From: Cephalopachus bancanus
Lineage: Eukaryota > Chordata > Mammalia > Primates > Tarsiidae
Length of the DNA stretch: 64,000 nt
Reading direction: 5' to 3'
Assembly: GCA_027257055.1 (NCBI GenBank)
Contig: JAPVLO010000619.1
Location: 558,001-622,000, forward strand
Shown: positions 10,806-22,064 of the stretch, piece after piece
How positions within the stretch are numbered: the stretch's first letter is position 1
Layout of the letters: the number at the start of each line of letters is the position of its first letter
Position numbers and translations under genes: made by a program
Notes under the pieces: model-generated
Databases searched by the model: none
What the model was told of the DNA's origin: nothing
What the model saw: the letters and a program-made list of their open reading frames with translations, nothing else

Positions 10806-11699
10806 TCCATGAATGTTGTCTACCCAAGTTTGATCAATTGTAAGAAACTAACACTATTTTCACATTGGCAATTTCTAACTACTAACTACTACTAACATAG
10901 AGTTTGCAACCACCCAAAGCTCTATTCACTGGATTTCTTCTTACCACTGTCTTTCAGGGTCACTACATGAATAAGGCTATACTGTAGCCACTGGCCATTT
11001 GTGACTTGGCCCATGGGTAAATTAAACTTGGCCTTTTTCCTTCTTCATCAGCTGGTCATATGAAACCTACTATGTAGCATTAGATATAAAGTGAGGAAAG
11101 TCATTGATTCAACAAGAGTGAATAGCATGGGAGCTGAGTTACCTGCCTGTATAACTTACTTTATGTTACTTGGTGTGTCATGGTCAGGTGCTCCATCTTT
11201 ACCTAGGCTCAATAGGATGCTAGGAGCTGTTCTTTCTAGAGTTTTACAGTTCTTTGCTGTACTTGGCATCATGTTGCTGTAGAACTGTAAGTGTCTAAGT
11301 TGTAATTCTCCAAATATGAATTGCTAAAAGTGCCACACAGTGTCTTTCTATCACCAATAATTCTAATTATCAGTGCTGGGTAATATTGTTAGGGTACAGA
11401 GGGTGAAGGTGGAGTCCCCTCCTTCCCAAGATCTGGCTTAAATTCTTTCCCCTGGAGATGTTGCAATCAGGTAGATGTGACAGCTGTGACATCCTTTCTG
11501 ACCACTTGTGACTGTCTTGGAGACCTAAGGGGAATCCTGGTCACCAGGCACTGTGTATACAATGGGTCAATATTGATCATGCTTGAGAAATTTGAGTTTC
11601 TATAAAGACCAATTACAATAGGCCGGTATTGATCATGCTTAACGAGTCTGTTTCTGAAACAACAAAGTTGGCAAAGTTAATCTTTACCTAGAGTGTGCA
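10806..11699. other. Non-coding DNA, origin unclear
   Basis: No gene was recognised. The part after about 11390 (tgttagggtacagagg...) could be decayed retroviral sequence continuing the ERVL remnant to its right. 'tattgatcatgctt' occurs twice, at about 11570 and 11626. Confidence 0.35.
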
Positions 11700-11700
11700 T

Positions 11701-11825
11701 TTCTCCCAGACATAGTCTCTACCTTCTCATCATTGTGTTACAGTTTAGGAACAAGATAAAAATTGGATTTCTCCAGGAAATAGCTTCTACTTTCTCATCA
11801 TTGTGTCAGGGTTTAAGAACAAGAT
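11701..11825. repeat. Tandem duplication, two copies, period 68 bp
   Basis: Positions 11701-11757 and 11769-11825 share 'ttctc', 'cttctcatcattgtgt' (variant 'tttctcatcattgtgt') and 'aagaacaagat'-type ends. The copies differ at roughly one base in six, so the duplication is old. Confidence 0.7.
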
Positions 11826-12460
11826 TTTTAAAATGGCTTCCTGCTCTCGGTCTGTTCTTTTACATATGACCTAGCTATAGGGCCTCTTTCTGTATCCTGG
11901 ACCTTCAGTAGAGTCTTTCCTGTTTTGGTACCCATTCAAAACTGGAAACCTTTTGTGTCCTTTGCTCTATGGGTATAAGTAATACTCCCAACTGTGGAAT
12001 TAACATCTCCAAAAGCCAAAATACCAGCCATTGTTGTTATAGTCTTTGTTTTAGAAAGAATGAGTCATAAAAAATGTTCTTACCTTCATCCAAACATCTT
12101 GGCATGCCCCAAATCTTGGATTTAAAGTACTGATGTGACAGTTCCCTAAATCTTCATAAGGACTACCCTCTCTCCCAATTTTCTTCTTTGCATGAGTCTG
12201 CTTATGAAAGTCCCAGCATACCTTCCCTTCTTGCTCATTGGATCCAGTTTCCATGGGGTCATCATCAGGGTGATGTTCTGCATAGGTCCCACTTGCCCAC
12301 ATCTCCTCAGATCACATGGTGTCAAAGAGAAGAGAGTTAACATAGTCCTGGGTCAACACTGTAAATGAATACTGCTGTGTGTTCTGCGTGAATGTGAACT
12401 GTTTCTGATCCTCTTTTTTTGATAGAGATGAAAAAAATACACAGATGAAAGGCTGCATAC
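11740..12460 (-). pseudogene. Decayed ERVL-type pol (reverse transcriptase region)
   Basis: The minus strand from about 12460 to 11740 resembles the reverse-transcriptase part of class III (ERVL) pol read across frameshifts. Visible cues in order: a 'SVDPGLC/VLTQDYVNS'-like stretch near 12360, 'HPDDDP' followed by 'GSNEQE' at about 12210-12250 where the YxDD active site and its downstream residues belong, 'FGACQDVWMKVRT' near 12070-12110, then 'KTGKTLLKVQ' near 11915. The YxDD box is destroyed and many stops and shifts occur. RT copies retroviral RNA into DNA; this copy cannot. No LTR is assigned with confidence. It is an old viral fossil, identified by recalled family features. Confidence 0.6.
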
Positions 12461-12639
12461 CATGCACCTAAGCCTGTGCTTTAGTGGAGACAACAACTGG
12501 AAAAGAAACCTCAGAGCCAGCTATGGGCTGCTCCTTGTTTGAGTTTGTGGGAGTCTGTCATGTTTCAGGACTTGTCTGGTGGGAGAGGCTAAATTCAGTG
12601 ATGATATGGTAGGGCCCATATCCTTGCATCCTTTAGGTC

Positions 12640-13610
12640 ATTAAGAAAATTTCTAGTTCTAGCAGCCAGGTGATCCACCAGCAGGTGACCTCAGTGGCAG
12701 CAAGCAAACCAGCGAAGCATGTGCTTGGGCTAGGGCATGTGTCCCCTGCCTGAGCACTGAGGGGTGAGCATGGTCTGCCCACAGGGGGGCCGGACCCTGC
12801 ACACACTGCATGAGCCCTGAACCCAACTCAGCCCTGGTTGCCACCACTGGCACCCGCTGATTAACACTCGGGCGCAGTTGGCTTCTCCTGCAGCCTGGAA
12901 ATCCCACCACAGACGGACACAATAGCGGTGGTACCACCAGCACAGCCACCTGCAGCAGCAGTGGCATTGCCGGCACCAACGCTGCATGCCATGGTATTGC
13001 AGTATCCGCCGCCCCTGCCGGCAGCTGCCACTTCAGTCCCACCACTACCTGAGCCCTCCCGGAAGCCACACATGGACCCGCGTTGCGGCCAGACTCCAGT
13101 CCTTCCTCACCAACATCTTGCTGGACTGCTGGCGCCTGCCTCCAGATGCCGAGTGGGATGGTGAGAATGAAGGCATGACCACGCTGGGTGTGAGAAATCG
13201 ACACAGTCTGCACCACACTGGACACTCCAGCCACCTGGGCGACTCCTTCCTCCTGCAGCCTGAGCTGCTGCCGCCCCTACTCCCAGGCGGCAATGCCTTC
13301 ATGTCTGTTCAGGGGAGGCATGGGTGATCGCAAACCCCCTGAGCGCAGGCAGGCTGTTGGGGGAGCCCTGGCAGCAGCCCCCAGTGGCCAGCGCCCCTGG
13401 CCACCTGTGCTCAGCACCAGATGCCTGACAGGCATGGGGGCACCAGGCTGGAGGAGTACGATGCCTTTTCCAGCTGCAGGTTCCAACTGGACCTCTAGGA
13501 TCTTGAGCAGCAATCAGGGTCACCTCAACTCATTTAATCACAGAATCCAGAGCATTGCCTTCTCCAGGCAGACCTCACAAAACTACTGGAGTAGGTAGAT
13601 TTGCTGTTAA
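12640..13610. other. GC-rich block of unknown origin, possible processed pseudogene
   Basis: Roughly 1 kb that is far richer in G, C and CpG than its AT-rich surroundings. Open frames overlap on both strands: a 191-codon minus frame at 12659-13234, a 113-codon plus frame at 12986-13327 and a 101-codon plus frame at 13293-13598. The plus strand reads exon-like in places, with a Ser/Thr/Gly-rich run near 12900-13040 and 'RLQSFLTNILLDCWRLPPD' near 13090-13145, but only by changing frame. That pattern suits a frameshifted retrocopy of a GC-rich mRNA. I could not identify a parent gene. No intron-like splice sites, poly(A) tail or target-site duplication were found. The overlapping frames may simply reflect GC-rich composition, which lengthens random ORFs. 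Confidence 0.4.
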
Positions 13611-15289
13611 TTGCTGTAAGTCCCACACTAAATTGCTTTGGAATTCAAATTCAAATGATCTTTTTGAGAGGAAATATTCATATTTTCTTTTAATTTTCTT
13701 TACGAGTGATTTTGAACACTTTTGAGAGTATAGCTAAATGGTAGAAAGCTTCAGAAAACTTTGAAGCTTGATATGGTACACTTGGAAAGGGGAAAGCATG
13801 TTTACAAAATTTAAGATCTGTAAGTATGTAAAATGAAAGTTATGGTCATGTGCATACTGCAAACATAGCACGGGCTTTTACTTGACATCAATGGACACAC
13901 CACCATTATACTGTAATGGTCTGTTTTCCTTTGTGAAATAGAGATCTCTAAGTAAAATGGTCACTTTTTCTTTTAAACACTGCAACTGATAATACAAGTA
14001 CATAAGCCTCAAGGGACTATATACTTTATCCCTCACTTATCTGACTGTTTTTTTTAGACACATTTGTATTTCACATTTTATCCATATAAAAGCATAGTGT
14101 ATGGTTGCAGGAAAGGTGGGGAGGGTAGAGGAGGATTGTCCCAATTTCTAGAGAATACTTTGACAAATGCGTATCTAAAGGATTAGAAATTTGTCTACTT
14201 TTGGCCCAAGTTGACTTCTAGGAAATGAGAAGAGAAAAATAATCAAGTATGTGGACAAATATATTACTAAAAAAATATTTACTACATCTTTGATAAGTAA
14301 ACTTTGAAAAAAATTATGAAATATTCTGAGATATTGAACAAGGATGTTGCAAATATTTAATGACTTGAAAAAAGTTATAACATGTTAAGTATTAAAAGGA
14401 AGCTTATAAAGCAGCATGTATAGTGGAATCATAAACTATAGTTGTATCTAGATGAATTCTGTCAAACCAAAATATTAAGTTTGCTTATTTCTACATGGTA
14501 AGAACATTCCTTTTGTATGTAGGGAGTAAGGGAGCCAACTTTATTTGCTAAAGTTTCTTAAATAAATATACAACTTTTTATATAAGTAAATATACATCTT
14601 TTTATGTTAGTATATACAAATTACTTTAAAAACAGTAAAAATATAACTTACTAGAGTCCAAATTGAACCTGAGAGTTGCCTTGATGCGTAAATCTTCTTT
14701 TGTTCAATAAATGCTTTACCAGATAGTGTTCTCAAATACCATCCTTCCCTACTTCTTGAAATAGTAGGGCCTGAATAATGAGAAAATGCTTAACTTGGTC
14801 ACTCTAAAAGAGAGCTGAAATTGGCACAGCTGGCTAGAATTGGGACAACTGGGAGAAGAATTTGCCCCTTCTCAAGTTATCCCATAAGGGTTACAACCAC
14901 ACAACTGAGTCCTTTAGCATCCAGCCAGGGTTCCTCTGTTCTTTATGGTTCCTCAAAAACCCAAAGCAGTTCTTTGCTCTATGTTTAATTTGCTAGCTGC
15001 TGGTTGGAGAGGGAATGTTCTTCCATTCAGTGATTGATTTTTTTCCATGTGTTACACCCTTGACAACCTGAGTACAGCTGTAGATTGTCACGGGAGAAAA
15101 AACAAATACAAATAAACATACAAAATATCACATAGAATGGACTTCTTGAAGCATATGCTCAGATATTGCCCCAGTCTAGGTTAAGAAACCTTCATCAATT
15201 GATATTACCTTGAGATCTCTTCCAAGCTTTGTTGAACTGACCCAACTACTGTAACCAGAATCATTCATTGTTCTTTAATTGACGTCTGA
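13611..15289. other. AT-rich non-coding DNA
   Basis: No repeat family or gene was recognised. If the GC-rich block to the left is a retrocopy, part of this could be its 3'UTR; an aataaa occurs at about 14706. I cannot show that. Confidence 0.35.
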
Positions 15290-16304
15290 TCTTCCTCCAT
15301 TTCTTTTTTATTTTTATTATAAAGTTGTTGGGTACAATTCAGGGTTAGGTATATACAAACGTTGATTATGCAGGTACCCTTGTTGATAGAGTTTGCCCCT
15401 CCCACCCCTAGTGGTTTCCCTCAACTAAGACTCCCAGCCCCCTTCCCTGGGAGTTTCTCACTACTGCCAATCCCATTCTTACAGTGTTATGATTGTTCAA
15501 GGTCTGCTTATGAGTGAGAAATATGATACTCTGTTCTTTTTTCTGTGATAGATCACTGAGTATGATCAACTATAAATACATCCAAGTTGCTGCGAAGTCC
15601 ATATGTTTGTTCTCCTTCATGGCTACATAATATTCCATTGTATATATGTACCACATTTTTTTAGCCATTCCAGCTTCAATGGGCAGGATGGTTGGTTCCA
15701 TGTTTTTGCTATAGTGAATAGAGCTGCAACAAACATATGTGTGCAGGTATCTTTTTCATAGAATGATTTGAGTTCCTCCAGGTATACTCCCAACAGGGGA
15801 ATTGCTGGGTCATGTGGAATGTCAATTTCTAGTTCTTTCAGAAATCACCAGAGTTTTTTCCAAAGAGGTTGCACTAGTTTGCATTCCCACCAGCAATGGA
15901 GAAGCATTCCTTTTTCTCTGTATCCTCACCAGCATCTGTTGTTGTTTGTTTTATTAATGATGGCCATTCTTACTGGGATTAGGTGGTATCACATTATCCT
16001 TCTAATTTGCATTTCCCTAATGATGAGTGAGGCTGAGCACTTTTTCAAGTGTCTGCTGGCTGCCCATATACCTTCATTGGAGAAGTGTCTATTCATGTCT
16101 TTTGCCCACTTTTGAATGGGGCTCTTTGTTTTTCCCCTTTGGCACATTTGAGTTCTTTGTAGATCCTAGATGTTAGGCCTTTGTCTGATACAGAGTTAGC
16201 AAATATTTTTTCCATTCAGTGGGCTGTCTCCCTGCTCTCTTGATGGTTTATTTTGCTTTGCAGAAGCTCATCATTTTGATAAGTTCTATTTGTCTCTTGT
16301 TTCT

Positions 16305-16596
16305 TTCTTTTTTTTTTTTGAGTTGGAGTCTCACTCTGCCACTCAGACTGGAGTGCAGTGGCCACTCCTAGCCACTGTAGCCTCTATCTGCTGGGCTCCA
16401 GCAATCCTTCCGCCTCAGCCTTCCAAGTAGCTGGACTACAGGCGTGTGCTACCATGCCTGGCTAATTGTTTGATTTATTGTAGAGATGAGGTCTCGCCAA
16501 GTTACCCAGGTGGGTCTTGAACCCACGGGCTCAGGCAATCCACTTACTTCGGCCTCCCAAAGCATTGGGATTACAGGTTGAGCCACTGAGCCCGGC
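16305..16596 (-). mobile_element. Alu nested in an L1, antisense
   Basis: Lineage-specific antisense Alu starting with a T-run and ending 'gagccactgagcccggc'. The direct repeat ctctt[g/a]tttct at 16294-16304 and 16597-16607 shows it inserted into the antisense L1, whose sequence resumes on the right. Confidence 0.9.
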
Positions 16597-17884
16597 CTCT
16601 TATTTCTAATGGTAGGGTACTTAGGACTCTGATCAGGAATTGGTTGCCAGTTCCAATTTCCATATGTGTGGATCCTGCATTTTCTATGAATCTTGTAGTT
16701 TGAGATTTTACATTTAGGTCTTTGATCCATTTTGAGTTAATTTTTGTGTATGATGATAGGTAGGAGTCTTGTTTCAATCTTGTACATGTGATCAACCAGT
16801 TTTCCCAGCACCATTTACTGAATAGGTTCTCCTTTCCCCAGTGGTTGTTGTTGGAGGTTTTGTCATCAAAGATGAGTTTGTTGAGAAATTGAGGCTTTGC
16901 TTCTGGAATCTCTATCCTGTTCCACTGGTCTATATGTCTGTACTTGTACCAGTACCAGGCTCTTTTGATTATTGTAGCCTTATAGTAAAGTTTGAAGTCT
17001 GGAAGTGTGAAACCTTCTGCTTTGTTTCTTTTGATAAGGATTGTTTTGGTTATTTGTGGTCACTTGTGTTTCCATATGAATTTCTGTGTTCTCATTTCCA
17101 GGTCTGAGAAGAATGATGTTGGTAATTTAATGGGTATTGCACTGAATTTTTGGTAAGATGGACATCTTAGCAATGTTGATTTTTCCTATGAAAAAATGAG
17201 CATGGAATATTTTTCCATTTGTTTGTGTCTTCTGGGATTTTTTTGAGCAGTGTTGTTGCAGTTCTCATTGTAAAGATCTTTCACTTCTCTGTTGAGGAAG
17301 ATACCAGGTTATTACTTTTTTTGTGACTACTGCAAATGGGATTGTGCTTTTTATTTCAGTCTCTGCCTGCTTGTTGCTGGTATATAAGAATGCAGCTGTC
17401 TTTTGCACATTAAGGGCTGATGTTCAGAGGACTGCCGGGGAAGATGGGGTTTAGGTCATCTCCATACTCACCACTGATCTCTTTGGAGTCCTTCCTTGTC
17501 CTTTTCTGGCCATACCCTTTGTCCCATGGCTAGATCAGGGTTGGTAGTAGAGCACATGGTACTCAACACTAGTCAGTTTCCTCCAAAGTTTGTGCTTTCA
17601 GGATATTCCCTCTGGGTCATGATCAACCCCTGAGTAGTGATCCATCGGTCTCAGAGATTGGGTCTGCTTTTCCATGATGAGTAAGTCAGAGTACTTTCCT
17701 GCCCTGCCTTCGAGATGGTGGTGGGAATCTCTCTGTCCTCTTTGGTGAGAATCTGCCTCTGGGCTCTCTCTGCAGTTCCTGCTGCCAGTGCCCAGTTAGG
17801 CACTGAAGTGTTGAGGCAAAGCCTGTAGTAGCCAGCATTCTCTCCTACTGCAGTAGTGAGGCAGAGTCTGGGGCAGTAGTCTCT

Positions 17885-18206
17885 TCCTGTTGCTTCTTCA
17901 CAGGAAATCTTTTGTCGGTTAAAAAAAAAAGGCACTCAGCTTCTGCAATCTGGGAAGAACCAGGGACCAAGCAGAGAAGCTGCAACACCTGCTGTTTCAT
18001 CAGAGCCCTGGTCACTTGCTCACAAGCCCTAACTTAGTCAGTCTCTCCCAAGATTTTCTTCCATGGAAGGGTTTTGTTGATTTAAAAAACTGGCACTTGG
18101 CTCCTGCATCCCAGGAATTGCTAGGGTCCAAGTCCAGCAGTTGTGGTATCAGTCATTACACCAGAAGAGCCCTGGCCACTAGCTCATTAGCCCTTACTTA
18201 GACAGC
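17885..18206 (-). repeat. Two imperfect tandem repeats in the L1 5'UTR, period about 161 bp
   Basis: Units 17885-18041 and 18042-18206 align along their length: 'ggcactcagcttctgca' against 'ggcacttggctcctgca', 'agagccctggtcacttgctc' against 'agagccctggccactagctc', then 'agccctaacttag' against 'agcccttacttag'. They lie in the 5'UTR (promoter side) of the antisense L1. Confidence 0.8.
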
Positions 18207-18328
18207 CATTCACATGCCCACTCACTCACCAGCACATACACAAAATTTTCCATACACTCACACTGGGACTCACATAGTCCAACTGGCTTGGCTGCCATCT
18301 TCCCCAAAATTGCTCTTCCTCCATTTCT

Positions 18329-20940
18329 AATGGATTTTGGCCCTTGCAGGTAGAGTGACTCCTTGGCATTAAATTCTCTATATCCAGCAGCCTAGATGTT
18401 TTTATGTGCCAGGGATTACCATGAAAGATTTATCTGAAGTGACATGATACTCCTCTTAAATATTTTATGAAGTGAGGCAATGTAGGAAATGCCTGTTTAT
18501 TTCTAGACTTTCATTACTCATGCAGAAATAAAGGCCTCAATGGGCCCTATATTCTTTTGAAAAACTTTGATATATGCTTAGGTCTCTCATAAGAATCTGA
18601 CTTTGGTGAACCACAAGTAAGTTATTCTAAACCAAATCTAGTTATGTAACAGGATGATAAAGATTAGTAACATTTCAATGTATTAAATACATTTGAAATA
18701 TGTAAAATAAGTATAAAATAATTAGGCATATTTTATTATTTATTTGATAAGCTTGCAAGTTGCTCATTGAAAATCAAAAGGTTGTAATGTGATATAAGTA
18801 TATATAAACTGAAAAGTTTTATTATCTGAATTGAAAATCAGCACTGAATTTTCTGATCTTGAGCAAATAATTACCATAACTTTAATAGTAACACTAATCT
18901 CAACTGTTGGGATTTTCTCATGTGGGAAAGCATATGATAATTTGTAAATGGATCTAATGGGACTGTTTAATTGAAATGTGGCAATCAGAAGCCAGCAATT
19001 TTCTCAGTGGGACCCCATCACAAAGCCTCCACAAGTAACTGTAGTATCTGAATGTATAATCCAACAAATAATTAATTGAAATACACAAAATGTGTACAAT
19101 ACTGTTAAGCACTTCCCTCTGACCTGACAACTCAACATGACCCTGGGTAAAAATGGTATCCTTTTGCCTTTTATACACACTTTGCATGAACTCTTTTTAA
19201 AATCCACTGCTATCTTCTTTCTGATCTTTATTTTGTTTTGTTTGGGCTAAAATATTCATCTCAGAAGGTTTCCCCTCAAGGTCCCCTTTTGAGTTATCAA
19301 CCAACAAAATTCACTTAGCCTTTAGTTCCACTGCTTGTGAAAACAGCAGTGTTTTCCAACAGCATAGTCAAAAAGACAGTGTGGTGATCAAGTGAGCCAC
19401 CTAGAGCAATGAGGCAGCATTGCCATGTTCCCATGTTTGTAGAACTGAGTCACTTTTCAAATACACATCGCTGTTGTTAGGGGATTGAGTTATATATACA
19501 TATATGTCTGCCCCTAGGTATAATTTCTCCAATTACTCAACACTTCCAAAACTCTTAGAGGTGGTATTTGAGCTTTACTAACATTAGATAAAGTTGATGT
19601 TTTGTTAATGCCAGGATGGTCCTTAAAATGCCTGTCTTTCTCCCTCATTTTCTTCTATTCAATTCCCCTCTCGGAATTATTCATTTGTATTAGTCTAATA
19701 TCTTTTAATAAAATTCATATATGCAAGAAGTGTTGTGTGGTTTGGTTGGGTATTTTAGTTTTATGAAATTATTGTTAGACTATTCCAAATGAACTTAAGG
19801 TAACAGTTACCAAAACTCAAATATCTATAGGATAGAAGGGAATTATGCGAATGAGTAAAGAGGACCAGGTGAAAGAAAGCAGTGCTAGACTGATCATTAG
19901 TGGCAATTGAATCTTACTGTTGAGCAGTAATGGTGGGGCCTATGAAAAATTGATAACACTTGCCTAGCAAATAGGAGGTATTTATTATTCATGAACACAT
20001 CTGTTACTAGATTGGAATATGGCTCCAAATGTTGCTGGGTATTCCTATTAAAGAGAAGCCAAAAATCTATACATTTATATGTAAAATGTTTCAGTATTTG
20101 AAAGTATTGTTATCTAATTTTTAAACTGAAACTCTACAGGCCCCTTGTGGGCTTCATTTGGCATATGTCAGTTCAATTTCATTAATAATTTTCCTGGGAG
20201 GATTTATTGATGGAGCACATAAAGGTATGTGGCTGGAAGATTTTTAGCAAGGCCAGATGACATTATAGGCATGGGGAAGAGACATAAAATGGAGGGAAAT
20301 TAAGAAAGTTATACTGGAAGAAAAGAAACTAAAATTATTAACAGTGGTTACCTTTGAGTAGTAGAATTTCTGCTTTTACTTTTCTCACTTTTATATTTTT
20401 ATATTTTTATATATTTTTATATTTTCTCACTTTTTATTCTAAATAATCAGAAAAAAATAGATGAAGTTACTATTCCATGGGATTTTTTCTATTATTAAAA
20501 CTAGCCCAGAAAGTTGAAAATACACACATATGTATATACACAGATCCATTTACTGTGTTTAAGCCATCGAGTTTCAAACATTTAATCACAAATGAAAGTT
20601 TAATCAGCTCACCATGGTTGCAGTATGTATAAAGAATCTTTTATTAAAAATTAAAATAGCCCTTTTTGCAAGTCAAAGTGCAGTGCCTCCCAAATTAGTG
20701 ATTAAGAATTGCTTAAGTGTGCATACTGAACAAGACTTTTTTTTATTAGTGCAGTAATAGTATTGAGATACAATGTCCTGTGTGCAAAGCATGTCTTCAA
20801 TAAGTATTTGTTGAAAGATGATTATGCTGCTGCTGATTTGGATGTTCTTAAAAGTTGTGATTAAAAATAGTAAACAGCACATCCAGTGCTAGTGCTACTG
20901 AAATTAAACTCACCCTGTAAATCAGTTCTTGAAATAGTAT
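18329..20940. other. AT-rich non-coding DNA, nothing recognised
   Basis: 2.6 kb without a recognisable repeat family or exon. 20390-20430 is a low-complexity run of repeated 'tatattttta'. Short frames (for example 18954-19207 minus) show no family features. Confidence 0.45.
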
Positions 20941-20944
20941 TCTA

Positions 20945-21190
20945 GTGGAAGGAGGGGAGGGAGGGATGGAGTGGGGAAAGGAAAAAGAAAGGGAAGAGGA
21001 AAGAGAGAGGGAGAAAGAAAAAAGGGAAGAGGAAAAATAATGGGGCAGAAGGGGAAAGGGAAGTGGGAGGGAAGCAGGTGGGAGAGAAGGAGAGGAGAGA
21101 AGGGCAAGGGAGGAAGAGATGGAATATAAAAAGAAGGAAAAGGAAGACAAGGGAGGAATGGAAAGAAAGAGGAGAAAAGAAACAGATATA
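20945..21190. repeat. Polypurine low-complexity tract
   Basis: About 245 bases almost entirely of G and A on the plus strand (gggaggg, gaaagaaa, ggaagagg motifs). The long minus-strand frames at 20848-21304 (Ser/Pro/Leu/Phe-rich) are artefacts of this composition. Mirror-symmetric purine stretches of this kind can adopt triplex structures; that is general knowledge, not shown here. Confidence 0.9.
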
Positions 21191-22011
21191 TTCATAAAAT
21201 TCTTCCTTACCAGAAATATTTAAATTCTCAAAACACAATCTTTTTCCCTTTCTGCACTCTGGTGGTGGTGCTAATGAACAACAAAATAAGGCAAATGGAG
21301 GCAAGAAGTAGAAGTCAAGAGCCTCTTTAGTCTCTCCTTGTAATCATACACAGTAATATGCAGAGCAGAAAATCACTGAAAATGCTTCCTATAAGTCAGA
21401 GATAGTTGTTTAACAAGGATTGGGAAATTTTTTCTAAGAGGAAATCCTAGATCTTCAGATTTGCTAGATCTGTATGTCTATGTGTAATCTGAATTTTTTT
21501 TCAAAAAGTGGACAGAGGCAGTCTAAAGATAACATAACCTCAATTCACTTAAGGTAAAATATTAAAACTCTTCAAATTGCAGAGTGGCTGAATAAGACAG
21601 CTATTCAGAGAGGTCTTCTGAAATTCAAAAAGACTTTTGGGACCACTGGCTTAATCTCTTCTGCTTCTGAGTTTGAGTTTTGGACTTCTTTATTTTTTAA
21701 GTGTGTTTTTACATATCTGCTTTCCTCCCAGGGGGATCTGCTACCATCTTACTTCCATCTGGCTATCTTCTCCTGGTCTCTGGCAGCATCACGTTCCCTT
21801 TGGGATGAAAGCCGACAGCTCAGTTGGAAGGGTCAGCCATGATGTCTATGTGAAGTGTCTGCTGATTAATGATATTGATCAGAATGGCACCATTCTACTC
21901 AATTTCACCCACAGCAGGTGGAAGCAAGAGAAACATTCCTATGTAAGACTCAGGCACTGCTCTTCGTCTGTAGCATCTAGGACTGATTGCATAGTGAATC
22001 TCAATTGAAAA

Positions 22012-22014
<3 letters not shown>
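21191..22014. other. Non-coding DNA with an unassigned open frame
   Basis: A 111-codon plus frame occupies 21673-22008. It has a hydrophobic start and then no recognisable domain; a 'tttcctcccag' resembling a splice acceptor lies at 21721-21731. I have no evidence that it is expressed or conserved, so it is not called as a gene. Confidence 0.3.

Positions 22015-22016
<2 letters not shown>

Positions 22017-22063
<47 letters not shown>
22017..22063. repeat. (CA)n dinucleotide microsatellite
   Basis: An uninterrupted ac/ca run of about 46 bases following 'aaaagaaa'. The Cys/Val minus-strand frames across it are translation artefacts. Confidence 0.95.

Positions 22064-22064
<1 letters not shown>

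Larger units (their letters stand above)
15305..18313 (-). mobile_element. L1 LINE, antisense, internally deleted but with intact ends
   Basis: The direct repeat tcttcctccatttct lies at 15290-15304 and 18314-18328 and encloses the whole element. The poly(A) tail is the T-rich run at 15305-15320. Reading the minus strand, the 5'UTR begins near 18310 (ttttggggaagatggcagcc) and runs to about 17420. It is followed directly by the C-terminal half of ORF2 and the 3'UTR (about 17405 to 15320). ORF1 and the endonuclease/N-terminal RT part of ORF2 are absent. An Alu interrupts it at 16305-16596. The net 2.7 kb is under half of a full L1. No frame is intact. Confidence 0.9.

Noticed and set aside
11390..11990. 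Possible LTR beginning tgttagggtac
   Set aside because: I found neither a convincing CA end nor a flanking duplication, and much of it is better explained as antisense ERVL pol.
12659..13234. 191-codon minus-strand ORF, the second longest in an apparently non-viral region
   Set aside because: Overlapping long ORFs occur on both strands of the same GC-rich block, no domain is recognisable and no gene structure surrounds it.
21673..22008. 111-codon plus-strand ORF preceded by an acceptor-like tttcctcccag
   Set aside because: No recognised protein family, no matching donor or neighbouring exon, and it runs into a CA microsatellite.
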